Notes: generated by a model from the letters alone, not told the origin. A DNA stretch of 64,000 bases from an uncultured Eubacteriales bacterium (GCA_934546935.1 CAKTEH010000001.1:310001-374000), one strand, 5' to 3'. Shown: positions 24,176 to 32,974, counted from the stretch's first letter. Program-made: numbers and translations.

Positions 24176-24940
24176 ATGAATATTTTCCTTACTTTGGCAT
24201 TTTTATTTTATATCGGCAGCCTGGTTGGCTGGGGAATCGAGGTGATTTTCCGCAGGTTTTTCTCCAGCGCAAACCCGCAGCGCCGCTGGATAAACCCAGG
24301 CTTCCTGACTGGCCCGTATCTGCCTCTTTATGGATTCAGCCTTTGTGTGCTGTATCTGTTAGCGCAGATGGAGGGCATGCTTCCGATCCAGAACCTGTTT
24401 GTGCGTAAGCTTATGTTGTTTGCTTTAATGGCGCTGGTTGTTACCGGGGTTGAGTATATTACGGGACTGATTTTTATCAAGGGACTTCATACTAAGCTTT
24501 GGGATTACAGTACGCAGTGGGGGAATATCGGAGGGATTATCTGCCCGAAATTTACGTTTTTTTGGGCTATACTGAGTGCGCTGTATTATTTTCTTGTTCA
24601 TCCGCATATACTTTCTGCGCTGGACTGGCTGTCAAACAACCTGGCTTTTTCTTTTGTGATCGGCCTGTTTTACGGCGTTTTGCTGGTCGACGCTGCGGAT
24701 GCCATTCAGTTGGCCGCTAAGATTCGGGCATTTGCGGATGCCCATGAAATCATCGTGAAATACGAGGATCTGAAGGCTCATATCCGGGAAAATAAGGAAA
24801 AGGCCCGGGAAAAAGCCCGCTTTCTTCTATCCATGCATTCCAAAACGCCGCTTGCCGAACAGCTTGACCGGTATTTTGAAAAATACCGCGAAAGCCTTGA
24901 AAAACAGCGCGGCGAGCTGCGGAAAAAGCGGAAAAAATAA
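24176..24940 (+). CDS. Membrane protein of the ABC_trans_CmpB (putative ABC transporter type IV) family
   Basis: A 254-residue protein with five or six hydrophobic helices in the first 190 residues and a charged, probably coiled C-terminal tail (about 195-254, rich in Lys/Glu/Arg). Motifs WGIEVIFRR, PGFLTGPYLPLYGF and EYITGLIFIKG...LWDYS are typical of this family, whose true function is not established. ATG 24176 is 9 bases from GGGAGG; ATG 24167 is too close. A strong hairpin follows. Confidence 0.8.
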   Translation: MNIFLTLAFLFYIGSLVGWGIEVIFRRFFSSANPQRRWINPGFLTGPYLPLYGFSLCVLYLLAQMEGMLPIQNLFVRKLMLFALMALVVTGVEYITGLIFIKGLHTKLWDYSTQWGNIGGIICPKFTFFWAILSALYYFLVHPHILSALDWLSNNLAFSFVIGLFYGVLLVDAADAIQLAAKIRAFADAHEIIVKYEDLKAHIRENKEKAREKARFLLSMHSKTPLAEQLDRYFEKYRESLEKQRGELRKKRKK

Positions 24941-24984
24941 AAACTCCCCCTCTGCCCGGAATCCAGGCAGAGGGGAGTTTTTAT
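24941..24984. terminator. Bidirectional terminator
   Basis: Stem AAACTCCCCCTCTGCC / GGCAGAGGGGAGTTTTT between convergent genes. Confidence 0.9.
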
Positions 24985-24994
24985 AGTTGTGCAT

Positions 24995-25687
24995 TCATGT
25001 ATTGGAGGAGATACTGTCTGCATGCAGACGGGCATGCCGCCTGCGCAGCCATGCCGGGAAGCGGTAGACCAGATACCAGACCATAAAAGCATAAGGGAGG
25101 GCAACGAGCCCGTCAAGCAGGGAATGCTGCTTAATTAAGACGGTTGACGCGCAGATCAGGATTCCCAGGATGATGCTAAACGCTTTACAGATCGACATGT
25201 GCCGGAAACAGTCGTTTTCAAACATGGAAAAAATGACTGCAAGCGTACCGACAACATGCATAGAAGGAAGCACGTTTGTGTTGGTATCTGCTTTGTAAAG
25301 CATGCCGACTAAACGGGTAAAGACGTTGTTGTGGGAAAAGCTTTCTGGCCGGAGGTTTTGGCAGTTTGGGAATAAGCAGCAGAAAAGTAGCACAGGAAAA
25401 AAGCTTGCGGCAATATAAAGCATATAGCGGGCAAAGCCTTCTGCATCGTGCCAGAGCAAATACAGTCCGGGAAGGATCATATAAGGGAACCAAAGCAGGT
25501 AAAAGACAACAAAATATTCGCAAAAAGGGATCTGATCATCCAAAGGAAGGTAGGAAACGAAATATGGGCCATCGACGGCGGATTCGATGAAGAAGAAAGC
25601 GGCAAGGTAAAGCGGAAGGATTAGAATGTAAATGAAATGACGATAGTAACCGTTTTTAACCGGGTCAAGATGCCGTTTTTTTTCCAT
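24995..25687 (-). CDS. PAP2-superfamily membrane phosphatase
   Basis: A 230-residue polytopic membrane protein of the PAP2/inositolphosphotransferase type, which removes or transfers phosphate on lipids. The core is seen as PSMHVVGTLAVIFSM (phosphate-binding His) and KQHSLLDGL (second His and Asp). About six hydrophobic helices are present. ATG 25687 follows GGAAGGAG. It overlaps the end of the DUF3267 gene region, and with that gene and the rhomboid gene it forms a three-gene operon. Confidence 0.82.
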   Translation of the reverse strand: MEKKRHLDPVKNGYYRHFIYILILPLYLAAFFFIESAVDGPYFVSYLPLDDQIPFCEYFVVFYLLWFPYMILPGLYLLWHDAEGFARYMLYIAASFFPVLLFCCLFPNCQNLRPESFSHNNVFTRLVGMLYKADTNTNVLPSMHVVGTLAVIFSMFENDCFRHMSICKAFSIILGILICASTVLIKQHSLLDGLVALPYAFMVWYLVYRFPAWLRRRHARLHADSISSNT

Positions 25688-25688
25688 A

Positions 25689-26288
25689 TTATTTTGCTCC
25701 TTCCAGAACTTTTTCTGCGCGGCAGTAAAACTCCATCTCATATCCCCAATCCCGGATCAGGACATCCGCCGGCATAGCCCTGGAAATCCAGGCGATATAG
25801 AAATCTCCAGCCGCTCCGGAAATATTGAGAATTTGCAGAATATAGGCAAACCAGAAAAGCGTGTCTGGAAGCAGCAGATTTGCGGCAAGCAGAAGGAAAA
25901 ACCAGATCAGTACCGGTGCCATGGCAATTTTGAGATAGCTCTTCCGGTCAAAAAAAGCAGGGCTGCCGGCATAAGCATACAGGCCGGAAAAACCGTATTT
26001 TGGTTTCATGCCTGAATACCGGCGCATAAACAGGCCGTGGATAAGCTCATGTGTAACAATATAAATGAGGATGGCGGGTACGAGCAGCAGTAGCCGGAGC
26101 GCATCGGAGGCTTGTGGCTGCGAGAAAGAGATAAAGCGTCTGAAGGGGACGAAAAAAATTGCGGCTGCAATCATAATCGCCGCAATCCCCAACGCGGCGG
26201 CATTGATGCCGACGGCAAGCCGGCGTTGTGCTTGCAGATTTACAGTTTTAAATAGGACATAGCCTCCGGGCAAGGTTTTATAACTCAT
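25689..26288 (-). CDS. DUF3267 membrane protein with HExxH motif
   Basis: A 199-residue integral membrane protein with about four or five helices. THELIHGLFMRRY carries an HExxH zinc-peptidase-like motif inside a hydrophobic helix, the mark of DUF3267 and similar to site-2-type intramembrane proteases. A later MAPVLIWFFLLL and DFYIAW fit the family. Proteolytic activity is inferred, not shown. It lies between a rhomboid protease and a PAP2 phosphatase on one transcript. Confidence 0.8.
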   Translation of the reverse strand: MSYKTLPGGYVLFKTVNLQAQRRLAVGINAAALGIAAIMIAAAIFFVPFRRFISFSQPQASDALRLLLLVPAILIYIVTHELIHGLFMRRYSGMKPKYGFSGLYAYAGSPAFFDRKSYLKIAMAPVLIWFFLLLAANLLLPDTLFWFAYILQILNISGAAGDFYIAWISRAMPADVLIRDWGYEMEFYCRAEKVLEGAK

Positions 26289-26291
26289 TTA

Positions 26292-26867
26292 TTACCTCCT
26301 TGTATTTGGCCGGCGCTTGTAAAAAAATCCGAGAATTGCGCCTGCAGCGCCGCCGATGATGTGGGAAAGCTGGGAAATGTTGTCGGCACTTGACAGTCCG
26401 GTTGCAATTTCGTCACCGAGATAGATCGCGGCGATCAGGATAAAAGTCAGAGGGATGTGCCCTTGTGTAAAGCTTGCAAACGAAGCAAGCAGGATCATCA
26501 TAAAAACGATGCCTGACGCACCCAGCAGCGCTGTCCCTGGATCCAGCAACAGATGTGCGATCCCGGTTGCCAGTGCAGTTACAGCGATTCCGCCGAAGAT
26601 GGCCCGGCTTCCGTATTTTTCTTCCAGCATCGGCCCGAGCAGAAGGATGTACATGGTATTGGAAAAATAATGCTGCCAGCCCGCATGTCCCAGTACATGG
26701 GTAAAAAGGCGGATATAAAGCATAGGGTCGGAAAACGAAGTAAAGTAAACAGAAAAGAAATAACTGTTAAGCAGTCCGTTTGTAACCCGGTTTGCCCCCA
26801 GAATAATCAGGCAAATCAGCGCGAAGGTTAATGTAACCGGCGCATTATACTGGATTTTTCTGAACAT
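26292..26867 (-). CDS. Rhomboid-family intramembrane serine protease
   Basis: A 191-residue membrane protein with six predicted helices. The nucleophile motif GASGIVFM and the later QLSHIIGGAAGAILG (catalytic His) are present, and HAGWQHYFSN matches the conserved loop-1 region. It would cut transmembrane substrates within the bilayer. ATG 26867 follows GGGAGGA. First gene of the rhomboid-DUF3267-PAP2 operon. Confidence 0.9.
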   Translation of the reverse strand: MFRKIQYNAPVTLTFALICLIILGANRVTNGLLNSYFFSVYFTSFSDPMLYIRLFTHVLGHAGWQHYFSNTMYILLLGPMLEEKYGSRAIFGGIAVTALATGIAHLLLDPGTALLGASGIVFMMILLASFASFTQGHIPLTFILIAAIYLGDEIATGLSSADNISQLSHIIGGAAGAILGFFYKRRPNTRR

Positions 26868-27014
26868 AGCCTTGTCCTCCCAATTCAGCCCCCGAATTGC
26901 CAGATGAGCAGTTGATCATACAATTCCGAATGGCAATATTATACTGGAAAAGAAATACGCACGCAAGACGGGAGGAAGCTTGACGGAAAAAAATATTTAT
27001 GATAGAGTAAGAAT

Positions 27015-27446
27015 ATGAAAACAAGTGTTCTGACCATGGCGGATTTTCCGGCTTCGCTTGCTATATACCGTGCATCTGCACAGGATTTTCCTAGCCTGTC
27101 CGAGAAAAGCTTTTGTGATGTGCTTGCACGCAACTTGCGCCGCGGCACTGTGCTGGGTGTGGATTGCGGGGGAGAGCTTGCCGGGATTGTGGTTTTTTCC
27201 CCGCCGCTTTCGCGTATTTCCTTTCTCGCTGTGCACCCGGTCTTCCGGCGCCGGGGTATCGGCCGTATACTCGCAGAAGCTGCGCTCGTCTGTTTGAATG
27301 GCTGTGCGGAGCTTTTGACTTATGCCCCGGAAAATCCGCAAGCGCCTGGCGCAGCGTATTGCCTGTACCGTTCACTGGGGTTTGTGGAGGCGGGCAGAAT
27401 ACCCGGGTATGCGGCGGCTGTGATTTGCATGCGAAAATCCAATTAA
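27015..27446 (+). CDS. GNAT-family N-acetyltransferase
   Basis: A 143-residue acetyltransferase. The acetyl-CoA loop is clear: FLAVHPVFRRRGIGRILAEA, followed by a C-terminal AAYCLYRSLGFVEAGRIPGY. The acceptor is unknown; the layout resembles RimI-like proteins. It precedes the MBL-fold gene by 18 bases and is likely co-transcribed with it. Confidence 0.88.
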   Translation: MKTSVLTMADFPASLAIYRASAQDFPSLSEKSFCDVLARNLRRGTVLGVDCGGELAGIVVFSPPLSRISFLAVHPVFRRRGIGRILAEAALVCLNGCAELLTYAPENPQAPGAAYCLYRSLGFVEAGRIPGYAAAVICMRKSN

Positions 27447-27464
27447 AATAAAGGGGAGTTTTTT

Positions 27465-28196
27465 ATGGATGCAAGGATCAACTTGGTGAAAATCTGTGAT
27501 GGGATCTGGCTTCTGGAAGATAACCATGACGGGACTGCCTATGTTGTGGAGGGTAGTGCGCGGGCAATGGTGATTGACACGGCAAACGGCATGCAGAATT
27601 TCCATGACTGTGTACGGGAATTGACGGATAAACCCCTGTATGTTGTCAATACCCATGCGCATGGCGACCATACTGGCGGCAACCGTTTCTTTGAAAAGAC
27701 GTATATCTGCCGAAAGGAATACGAGGATAAAAACGGCGTGCTGCATTTGCCGGAATCTGCCGGACAGGTTGAATTTATCCAGGAAGGCGATGTGTTTGAT
27801 CTGGGCGGACGCTCGCTGGAAGTTATTGAATTTGCTGGGCATACGCCGGGAGGCGTGTGTTTGCTTGACCGCGCTGACCGGCTCATGTTTACGGGAGATT
27901 CCATTCTGGCGCGGACGGTTTGGATGTTTATGCCCAATTCCGTGACGATAGAAACTCTGCGAAAGAGCTTGGATCATATTGATACATACCGTTCGGAATT
28001 TGATTACCTGCTGACCGGGCATGGCGAGGGGTTAGATGAACCCGTGCTGATCGACGAGCTTAGGACCGCCTGCGACAGCATCCTTTCCGGGACAGGAAGG
28101 CTGGGAGAAACGCAGGAAATCCATGGGAAAAAACGTAAATGCTGCTTTTATCTTGAAAACAGCACGCTGGTTTATGAGGAAGATAAAATCCGCTGA
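27465..28196 (+). CDS. Metallo-beta-lactamase-fold hydrolase
   Basis: A 243-residue MBL-fold protein. Metal ligands: NTHAHGDHTGGN (HxHxDH), AGHTPGG, FTGDSILA and LLTGHGEG. Closest in look to glyoxalase II/YcbL-type hydrolases of small thioesters or lactones; the substrate is unknown. ATG 27465 follows AAAGGGGAG. Confidence 0.9.
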   Translation: MDARINLVKICDGIWLLEDNHDGTAYVVEGSARAMVIDTANGMQNFHDCVRELTDKPLYVVNTHAHGDHTGGNRFFEKTYICRKEYEDKNGVLHLPESAGQVEFIQEGDVFDLGGRSLEVIEFAGHTPGGVCLLDRADRLMFTGDSILARTVWMFMPNSVTIETLRKSLDHIDTYRSEFDYLLTGHGEGLDEPVLIDELRTACDSILSGTGRLGETQEIHGKKRKCCFYLENSTLVYEEDKIR

Positions 28197-28283
28197 ATAC
28201 ATGTTGATCCAGCTTGCCGGCGCATGCTTTTTACGCCTGTCCTTGCGGGGCAGTCCAGCATAGCTAAGAGGAACTGCAGGAAA

Positions 28284-28640
28284 ATGAAGAAATGGGTACG
28301 GAGGCCTGCCGCTTTCTCTGTGCTGGCTTTGTTGTATTTGTGTTTGCTATATCTTTTTCGATCTGTATGAGATACAGGAACTGCCTTTGTACCCATTTGC
28401 TGCCGGCGTCCTGAATATTGGCGTTTTTGGCTTTGAATTTGGGAATAAGGCGGTACTGTAGTTTACTGCACGCGGTTATTTTACGGCCCTTACGCTTGGT
28501 TATATATTTCTGTGTGATTACGGCGTTGAGATAATGCTGTGGAGAAAATTTAGGCCTGCTGCTATACGGCGGCTTTGTTTTTCGGAATTTTGTTTCTGGT
28601 TTTTGCCGGTAAACGAAAAAACTGTAGTTGCCGGTCCAGC
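28284..28640 (+). pseudogene. Decayed membrane-protein gene
   Basis: Membrane-protein-like sequence can be read only by switching frames. ATG 28284 gives RRPAAFSVLALLYLCLLYLF and then a stop. The next frame gives YEIQELPLYPFAAGVLNIGV, an in-frame stop, and ARGYFTALTLGYIFLCDYGV. A third shift gives LGLLLYGGFVF and a fourth GILFLVFAGKRKNC. At least three frameshifts and one nonsense codon imply a dead gene, perhaps of a small three- to four-helix membrane protein of unknown family. The sequencing-error alternative is possible but would need several errors close together. Confidence 0.55.
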
Positions 28641-28657
28641 CTGATTTTATGGATTGC

Positions 28658-28690
28658 AAAAAAGCTTCCCGCCGGACGGGAAGCTTTTTT
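28658..28690. terminator. Bidirectional terminator
   Basis: Stem AAAAAAGCTTCCCG / CGGGAAGCTTTTTT with a 5-base loop, between the decayed gene (+) and the envelope operon (-). Confidence 0.9.
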
Positions 28691-28726
28691 GCATATACCC
28701 GCCCTGATGAGGCGGTATTTATGTCT

Positions 28727-29044
28727 TTAAATCTCTAACTTTACTTCGCGAAGCCGGACGCCGCCGTCATATACACAAACGGCATACAATGCACTGTCGG
28801 CAAGCGGGCCGAAAGCAAAAAAGCCGTCGGCGTCGGTAAAGCTGGCGTCAATGAGCTTATACTCTGAAAAATCGCTTTTCCCAAGCGTATCGAAAAGCAG
28901 AATTAAAACGTCTTTGCGCGCTTTTCCGGAGGAATCGACGACGCGGCCTGCCGCCGCGCCGCGCGTATCCTGTCCGGTACGCACCAGTGTTTCCACGGTT
29001 TCTCCGCCGGAGGACTTGATGTAAAATTTTGTTAATGTACCCAT
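28727..29044 (-). CDS. Small carboxypeptidase-regulatory-like (prealbumin-fold) protein
   Basis: A 105-residue protein starting MGTLTKFYIKSSGGETVETL. The segment GRVVDSSGKARKDVLILLFD, then FTDADGFFAFGPL, is the usual pattern of a carboxypeptidase regulatory-like or SdrD-B-like beta sandwich (variable ligand between G-x-V and D-x-D-G-x-F). There is no signal peptide at this start, although the genes upstream encode exported proteins. ATG 29044 is preceded by a weak GGGGGAA. Last gene of the operon. Confidence 0.65.
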   Translation of the reverse strand: MGTLTKFYIKSSGGETVETLVRTGQDTRGAAAGRVVDSSGKARKDVLILLFDTLGKSDFSEYKLIDASFTDADGFFAFGPLADSALYAVCVYDGGVRLREVKLEI

Positions 29045-29132
29045 ACAGATAATTTCCCCCGCACTCAGTATATGCGTCCCGGGGATGAATGTGAAAACGC
29101 CGCGCATCGAAAGGATGCGCGGCGGTAATACT

Positions 29133-29816
29133 TTATAGGAAAATATACCCGCTGTCAAGCGGCGCGCGGAGCATGGAGGTATCCATCACACCCATAACAA
29201 GAATGATACCGTTCCACGTTTCCTGCGGCATATCAAAGGAATTGCGCACGGCAAGCTCTGCCATTACAATGGCGCGGTCAATGCCGGGGAAGTCGAGCGC
29301 TTCCTTTGCGACCCAGCGGTCGAAGTAGTTATATTCGTTTTCAAGATCCAGCATATCGGGCAGGAAGACGTCCGTCGTCAGACCTTCGTCGAAGTTGTAG
29401 GTATGCGGACGGCCAAAGACACGCATAAGCTCATCCTGCATGCCGACAAGCCCCATAAAGATTTGCTCGTCGTCGAGACCGTCGGTCGATGCATGCCATG
29501 CAATTTTGGCAAGATATTCATCGCCGCTAAAACCAACATAGATACGGTACTGCATGCCGTTAACTTCGCGGCTGAAGCGATCCGGGAGCCAGAAAGTGCT
29601 GCGGCTGGGGCCTTCTGCCAGCTCGTCTTCTTTTACGCCGAAAGCCTCGAGTGCTTCCGCTTTTGTCATGCCGATGAGGGAAGCGTATTGCGTAAGCTTC
29701 AGCACATCGGCCGGCGCAGTGCTGTCCTGCGCGGCATTTTTTCCGCCGCATCCGGAGAGAAGGAAGCAGAAAGCAAGGATGAAGGAAATGATTACCAGTC
29801 TCTTGTTTTTTTGCAT
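29133..29816 (-). CDS. Lipoprotein of unknown function
   Basis: A 227-residue predicted lipoprotein. ATG 29816, with AGGTGGT upstream, gives the signal MQKNKRLVIISFILAFCFLL with lipobox LSGC. The mature part contains a short motif region (YASLIGMTKAEALEAFGVKE) typical of repeats in secreted clostridial proteins that pair a Leu-x-x-x-Gly-x-x-x-x-E-A helix. No enzymatic motif is seen. It begins two bases after the stop of the secreted protein gene, so the two are coupled. Confidence 0.75.
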   Translation of the reverse strand: MQKNKRLVIISFILAFCFLLSGCGGKNAAQDSTAPADVLKLTQYASLIGMTKAEALEAFGVKEDELAEGPSRSTFWLPDRFSREVNGMQYRIYVGFSGDEYLAKIAWHASTDGLDDEQIFMGLVGMQDELMRVFGRPHTYNFDEGLTTDVFLPDMLDLENEYNYFDRWVAKEALDFPGIDRAIVMAELAVRNSFDMPQETWNGIILVMGVMDTSMLRAPLDSGYIFL

Positions 29817-29817
29817 A

Positions 29818-30573
29818 TTAGAAACCACCTAAAACAATCGTACCATCTTCAATTGCGCGTCCATCGACAGTGAAGTTGGAGACTATAGCCATACCGCCGC
29901 TCATACCTGCCAAATCAATGACTCTTGCGGTAGGTAATGCGTTATAAGCGCTATACAACGATCCTTCAACTGGATTGTTCGTGTTTTTGATGATGTTATG
30001 AGTATATCTATCTTGTAGTAAAGAGAAAGCAGGATAGGTGCAAAGGGCTCCTGTTGTGGCATATTTGACCCAACCATATGTAACACTTACAGAGCTGTCT
30101 GTTTTTTCATAAGACCAGCTGAGAGACTGAGGACGGACATAAACGCCTGCTGAATCATAATAAAATGTCCAGTCAACGGTATAGTGAATAACAATATCAT
30201 AATTACTATAACGTCCGAGTTCTCCAGAGTAACCTTCATCAGCGGGATCGACCATGGTGTATCTCGGTTCAATACCGCTTTCGTCTTTTTCATAAGCTAA
30301 AAAGATATCCGTTGTAGTGATTCCATTTTTTGTTTGGGTTAAACTTAATGCACGTTTTGTTCTTTTTGCAGTATTGCTGTTTGTCACATCAACGAATTTT
30401 AAGATTGCATCATCATAAACGTCAACACCATGAGCTTTAAAGAAACTAACATCTGTTGCAGTGAGTGTCAGCGTATTATCGGTGTTATCAACAGCATAAC
30501 AGTTACCAACAATAAGCAGCAACAAACATAATACGAGGCCGGTTGAAATAAACTTACGAGTTTTCTTTTTCAT
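29818..30573 (-). CDS. AT-rich secreted protein of unknown family
   Basis: A 251-residue exported protein. From ATG 30573 it has a signal peptide (MKKKTRKFISTGLVLCLLLL ending near CYA) and no lipobox in a cleavable context. The mature part is rich in Tyr, Thr and Ser (YDIVIHYTVDWTFYYDSAG; SLSWSYEKTDSSVSVTYGWV), suggesting a beta-rich surface or secreted domain. The gene is clearly more AT-rich than its neighbours, suggesting transfer or different selection. No family recognised. Confidence 0.75.
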   Translation of the reverse strand: MKKKTRKFISTGLVLCLLLLIVGNCYAVDNTDNTLTLTATDVSFFKAHGVDVYDDAILKFVDVTNSNTAKRTKRALSLTQTKNGITTTDIFLAYEKDESGIEPRYTMVDPADEGYSGELGRYSNYDIVIHYTVDWTFYYDSAGVYVRPQSLSWSYEKTDSSVSVTYGWVKYATTGALCTYPAFSLLQDRYTHNIIKNTNNPVEGSLYSAYNALPTARVIDLAGMSGGMAIVSNFTVDGRAIEDGTIVLGGF

Positions 30574-30635
30574 AATCTGTGCTCTTCTCAATAACACTAG
30601 GATGAATACTTACACTTCCAGAGATGATTTGTTAT

Positions 30636-30705
30636 CCTCCTTCCAGCATTTCTGTTTAATATTCGACTATAATTTCATTATAGATAAAAAACACAAAAAT
30701 GTCAA
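30636..30705 (-). promoter_or_regulatory. Promoter and displaced Shine-Dalgarno upstream of the AT-rich secreted gene
   Basis: Minus strand: TTGACA (30705-30700), 17 bases, TATAAT (30682-30677), a perfect promoter. A strong AAGGAGG lies at 30642-30636, about 63 bases before the ATG used, with no usable start codon close by except a GTG directly followed by a stop. Confidence 0.75.
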
Positions 30706-30770
30706 TAAAATTGATAATTTAATCGCAAATAATTATTTGCATTTTTGATATATGACATAAATTAAATAAA

Positions 30771-30808
30771 AATCAGCTTTCTATATTGCGATAACATAGA
30801 AAGCTGAT
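30771..30808 (-). terminator. Terminator of sensor kinase operon
   Basis: Stem ATCAGCTTTCTAT / ATAGAAAGCTGAT followed on the minus strand by TTTTATTTAATTT. Confidence 0.8.
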
Positions 30809-30827
30809 GCGTGTAATTGTCAAAAAT

Positions 30828-32303
30828 CTATTCCCCATCCGGGCTTCCAATAATTGCGGGCAGAACCATGACTGCGAGCGTCCCTTCGCCGAGCACGCTG
30901 TTGATCTCCAGGCGTCCGCCGTGCAGCTTCATGATTTCATCGGCCACGGCCAGTCCGATCCCGGAGCCGCGTGCCTTGGAGCTTCCCTTATAGAAACGTT
31001 CTTTTACGTGTGGAAGCTCTTCGGAAGGAATACCAGGCCCCCAGTCGCGTACGCTGATAATCAGCGTTTGTGCCTGCGCATAGGCTTCAACACGCACCCG
31101 TTTCCCTTCACCGCCATGCTTAACTGCATTGTCGAGCAGGTTTAGAAAAACCTGCCGCAGGCGGTTGCGGTCGCCGATGATCTGGGGCAGGACGTCGGCC
31201 TCGTCGTATTCCAATGTCATACCTTCGCGGTGAATTGCGTCCATGTACATAAATACGACGTCTTCAATGTCCGGCGTAATATCAATACGTTCCATTTGCA
31301 TGGTCAGGTTTCCGCTTTCCATCCGGGAGAAATCCAGCAGTTCTTCAACCATGCGCGCCAGACGGGAGGCTTCGCTTGTGATGATCGTCAGCCCACGGCG
31401 CACTTCCTCATCGCCGCCCAGATCCCCTGCCAGAAGCGTTTCTCCCCAACCGCCAATTGCAGTCAGGGGGGTGCGCAGTTCATGGGATACCGAAGATATA
31501 AAGTCGTTTTTCAGCTTTTCAGACCGTCCGATAGCGTCGGACATCTCGTTGATTGTACGGCACAGTTCACCAATTTCACCGGGATAAACCGGATCGATAT
31601 GAACACCATAGAGCCCTTCCGCAATCATCTGTGCAGTTTCGTTTACACGGCTGATCGGCGCCATCACGGATTTTGAAAACCGGCGCGTTGTCAGCGTTAC
31701 GCATAAGACGGCAAGCCCAAAGAGGATCAGGAAAAACGCCGTACTGCGTAGCATGGCCAGATTTGCGCTGGTAAACCCGCTTACCCCGCGCACGACGGCC
31801 AAAACTTCTCCATCAGAGGAAACAACAGCGCTGGAACAGGCAAGACAAAAAGCGCCGGAAAGCGGGTCCCGTCCGACATGGAACCCCCGGCCAGCCTGCT
31901 GGACTGCGTGCGTAAGATCCGCACAGTTTACAGTCTGTTTTACATAAGAAGCGGTAGAAGCACACAGCACATTCCCATCCGGAGTAATGAGCTGGAGTTC
32001 GGAAACGCTGGCGTCGGCATAATGTGAAAAATAGCTTTCTGCCCGGGTAGGAAGGTTTACCGGATCAGCGGAAAGGTATTTGGAAAAGAAATCCGCAGCA
32101 GTATCGGACCTTTCTGCGATCTGCGCCGCAAGGCTTCCGTAAATCCAGAAGGCACATATAAGGATAACGCCCAGCGTCAGCAGAAACAGCCATACCGCGG
32201 CCCGGGAAACGTTGTCATTGACCCAGTCACGATGAATATCCTTTTCGTTTTCCAGTGGGAAGAGCCCATCCTCATCCCGGTTTTTACGATTTATGCGTCC
32301 CAT
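30828..32303 (-). CDS. Sensor histidine kinase
   Basis: A 491-residue membrane kinase. Two transmembrane helices (about 35-57 and 187-206) flank an extracytoplasmic sensor domain of about 130 residues. Then come HAMP (about 207-260), the phospho-acceptor H274 in SVSHELRTPL, and an ATPase domain with NLLDNAVKHGG, RDWGPGIP and GSGIGLAVADEI. It overlaps the response-regulator stop by 13 bases and should phosphorylate that protein. The stimulus is unknown; the upstream lipoprotein may take part in sensing. Confidence 0.93.
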   Translation of the reverse strand: MGRINRKNRDEDGLFPLENEKDIHRDWVNDNVSRAAVWLFLLTLGVILICAFWIYGSLAAQIAERSDTAADFFSKYLSADPVNLPTRAESYFSHYADASVSELQLITPDGNVLCASTASYVKQTVNCADLTHAVQQAGRGFHVGRDPLSGAFCLACSSAVVSSDGEVLAVVRGVSGFTSANLAMLRSTAFFLILFGLAVLCVTLTTRRFSKSVMAPISRVNETAQMIAEGLYGVHIDPVYPGEIGELCRTINEMSDAIGRSEKLKNDFISSVSHELRTPLTAIGGWGETLLAGDLGGDEEVRRGLTIITSEASRLARMVEELLDFSRMESGNLTMQMERIDITPDIEDVVFMYMDAIHREGMTLEYDEADVLPQIIGDRNRLRQVFLNLLDNAVKHGGEGKRVRVEAYAQAQTLIISVRDWGPGIPSEELPHVKERFYKGSSKARGSGIGLAVADEIMKLHGGRLEINSVLGEGTLAVMVLPAIIGSPDGE

Positions 32304-32974
32304 TTATAGCCGTAGCCCCATACCGTTTCAATGAATTGCGGACTGGCGGGCGTCGCTTCGATTTTCAGGCGCAGGCGCCGGATGTTAACGTCTACAATTT
32401 TCAGATCCCCGAAATATTCCTGCCCCCAAACTGCTTTCAGGATCTCCTCACGGGACAAAGCCCGGTTGGGATTTTCCAAAAACAGCTTCATAATCAGGTA
32501 TTCAACCTGGGTCAGCTCAATGCGTTCGCCATTTTTCATTACAGTCCGGCTTTTCAGGCTCAGTGAAAATGGCCCGCATACAATTTCATCTGAAGCGGAG
32601 CCTGCACCGCCAAGCCTGCGCATCAGCGCGTCAATTCGGGCGGTCAGTTCCGCGGGGGAGAAAGGCTTAGTGATGTAATCGTCTGCTCCGGTCATCAGCC
32701 CGGTTACTTTGTCCATTTCCTGAGACCGGGCAGTGAGCATAACGATCCCCATATTGGAGCCGGACGCACGCACACGGCGGCAGATTTCATAGCCGTCGAT
32801 CCCCGGAAGCATCAGGTCCACAACCATCAGGATCACATCCGGATTTTTAGCCAGGACTTCAAACGCTTCTTCGCCGCTTGCGGCTTCGACTACTGCATAT
32901 CCGGCGCGTTTAAGGTTGATTACAACAAAACTGCGGATATTATCCTCGTCTTCGATAACCAGTATTTTTTTCAT
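32291..32974 (-). CDS. OmpR-family response regulator
   Basis: A 227-residue regulator: receiver domain with phospho-acceptor D53 (VVDLMLPG) and conserved K in TKPF, then a winged-helix DNA-binding domain (ELTQVEYLIMKLFLENPNRA; VDVNIRRLRLKIE; VWGYGYKW). ATG 32974 follows CGGAGGG. It is the partner of the kinase immediately downstream. Confidence 0.94.
   Translation of the reverse strand: MKKILVIEDEDNIRSFVVINLKRAGYAVVEAASGEEAFEVLAKNPDVILMVVDLMLPGIDGYEICRRVRASGSNMGIVMLTARSQEMDKVTGLMTGADDYITKPFSPAELTARIDALMRRLGGAGSASDEIVCGPFSLSLKSRTVMKNGERIELTQVEYLIMKLFLENPNRALSREEILKAVWGQEYFGDLKIVDVNIRRLRLKIEATPASPQFIETVWGYGYKWDA

Noticed and set aside
28264..28659. 131-codon minus-strand frame in the decayed region.
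   Set aside because: Low-complexity basic product without hydrophobic core; the plus strand shows better evidence as a decayed membrane gene.
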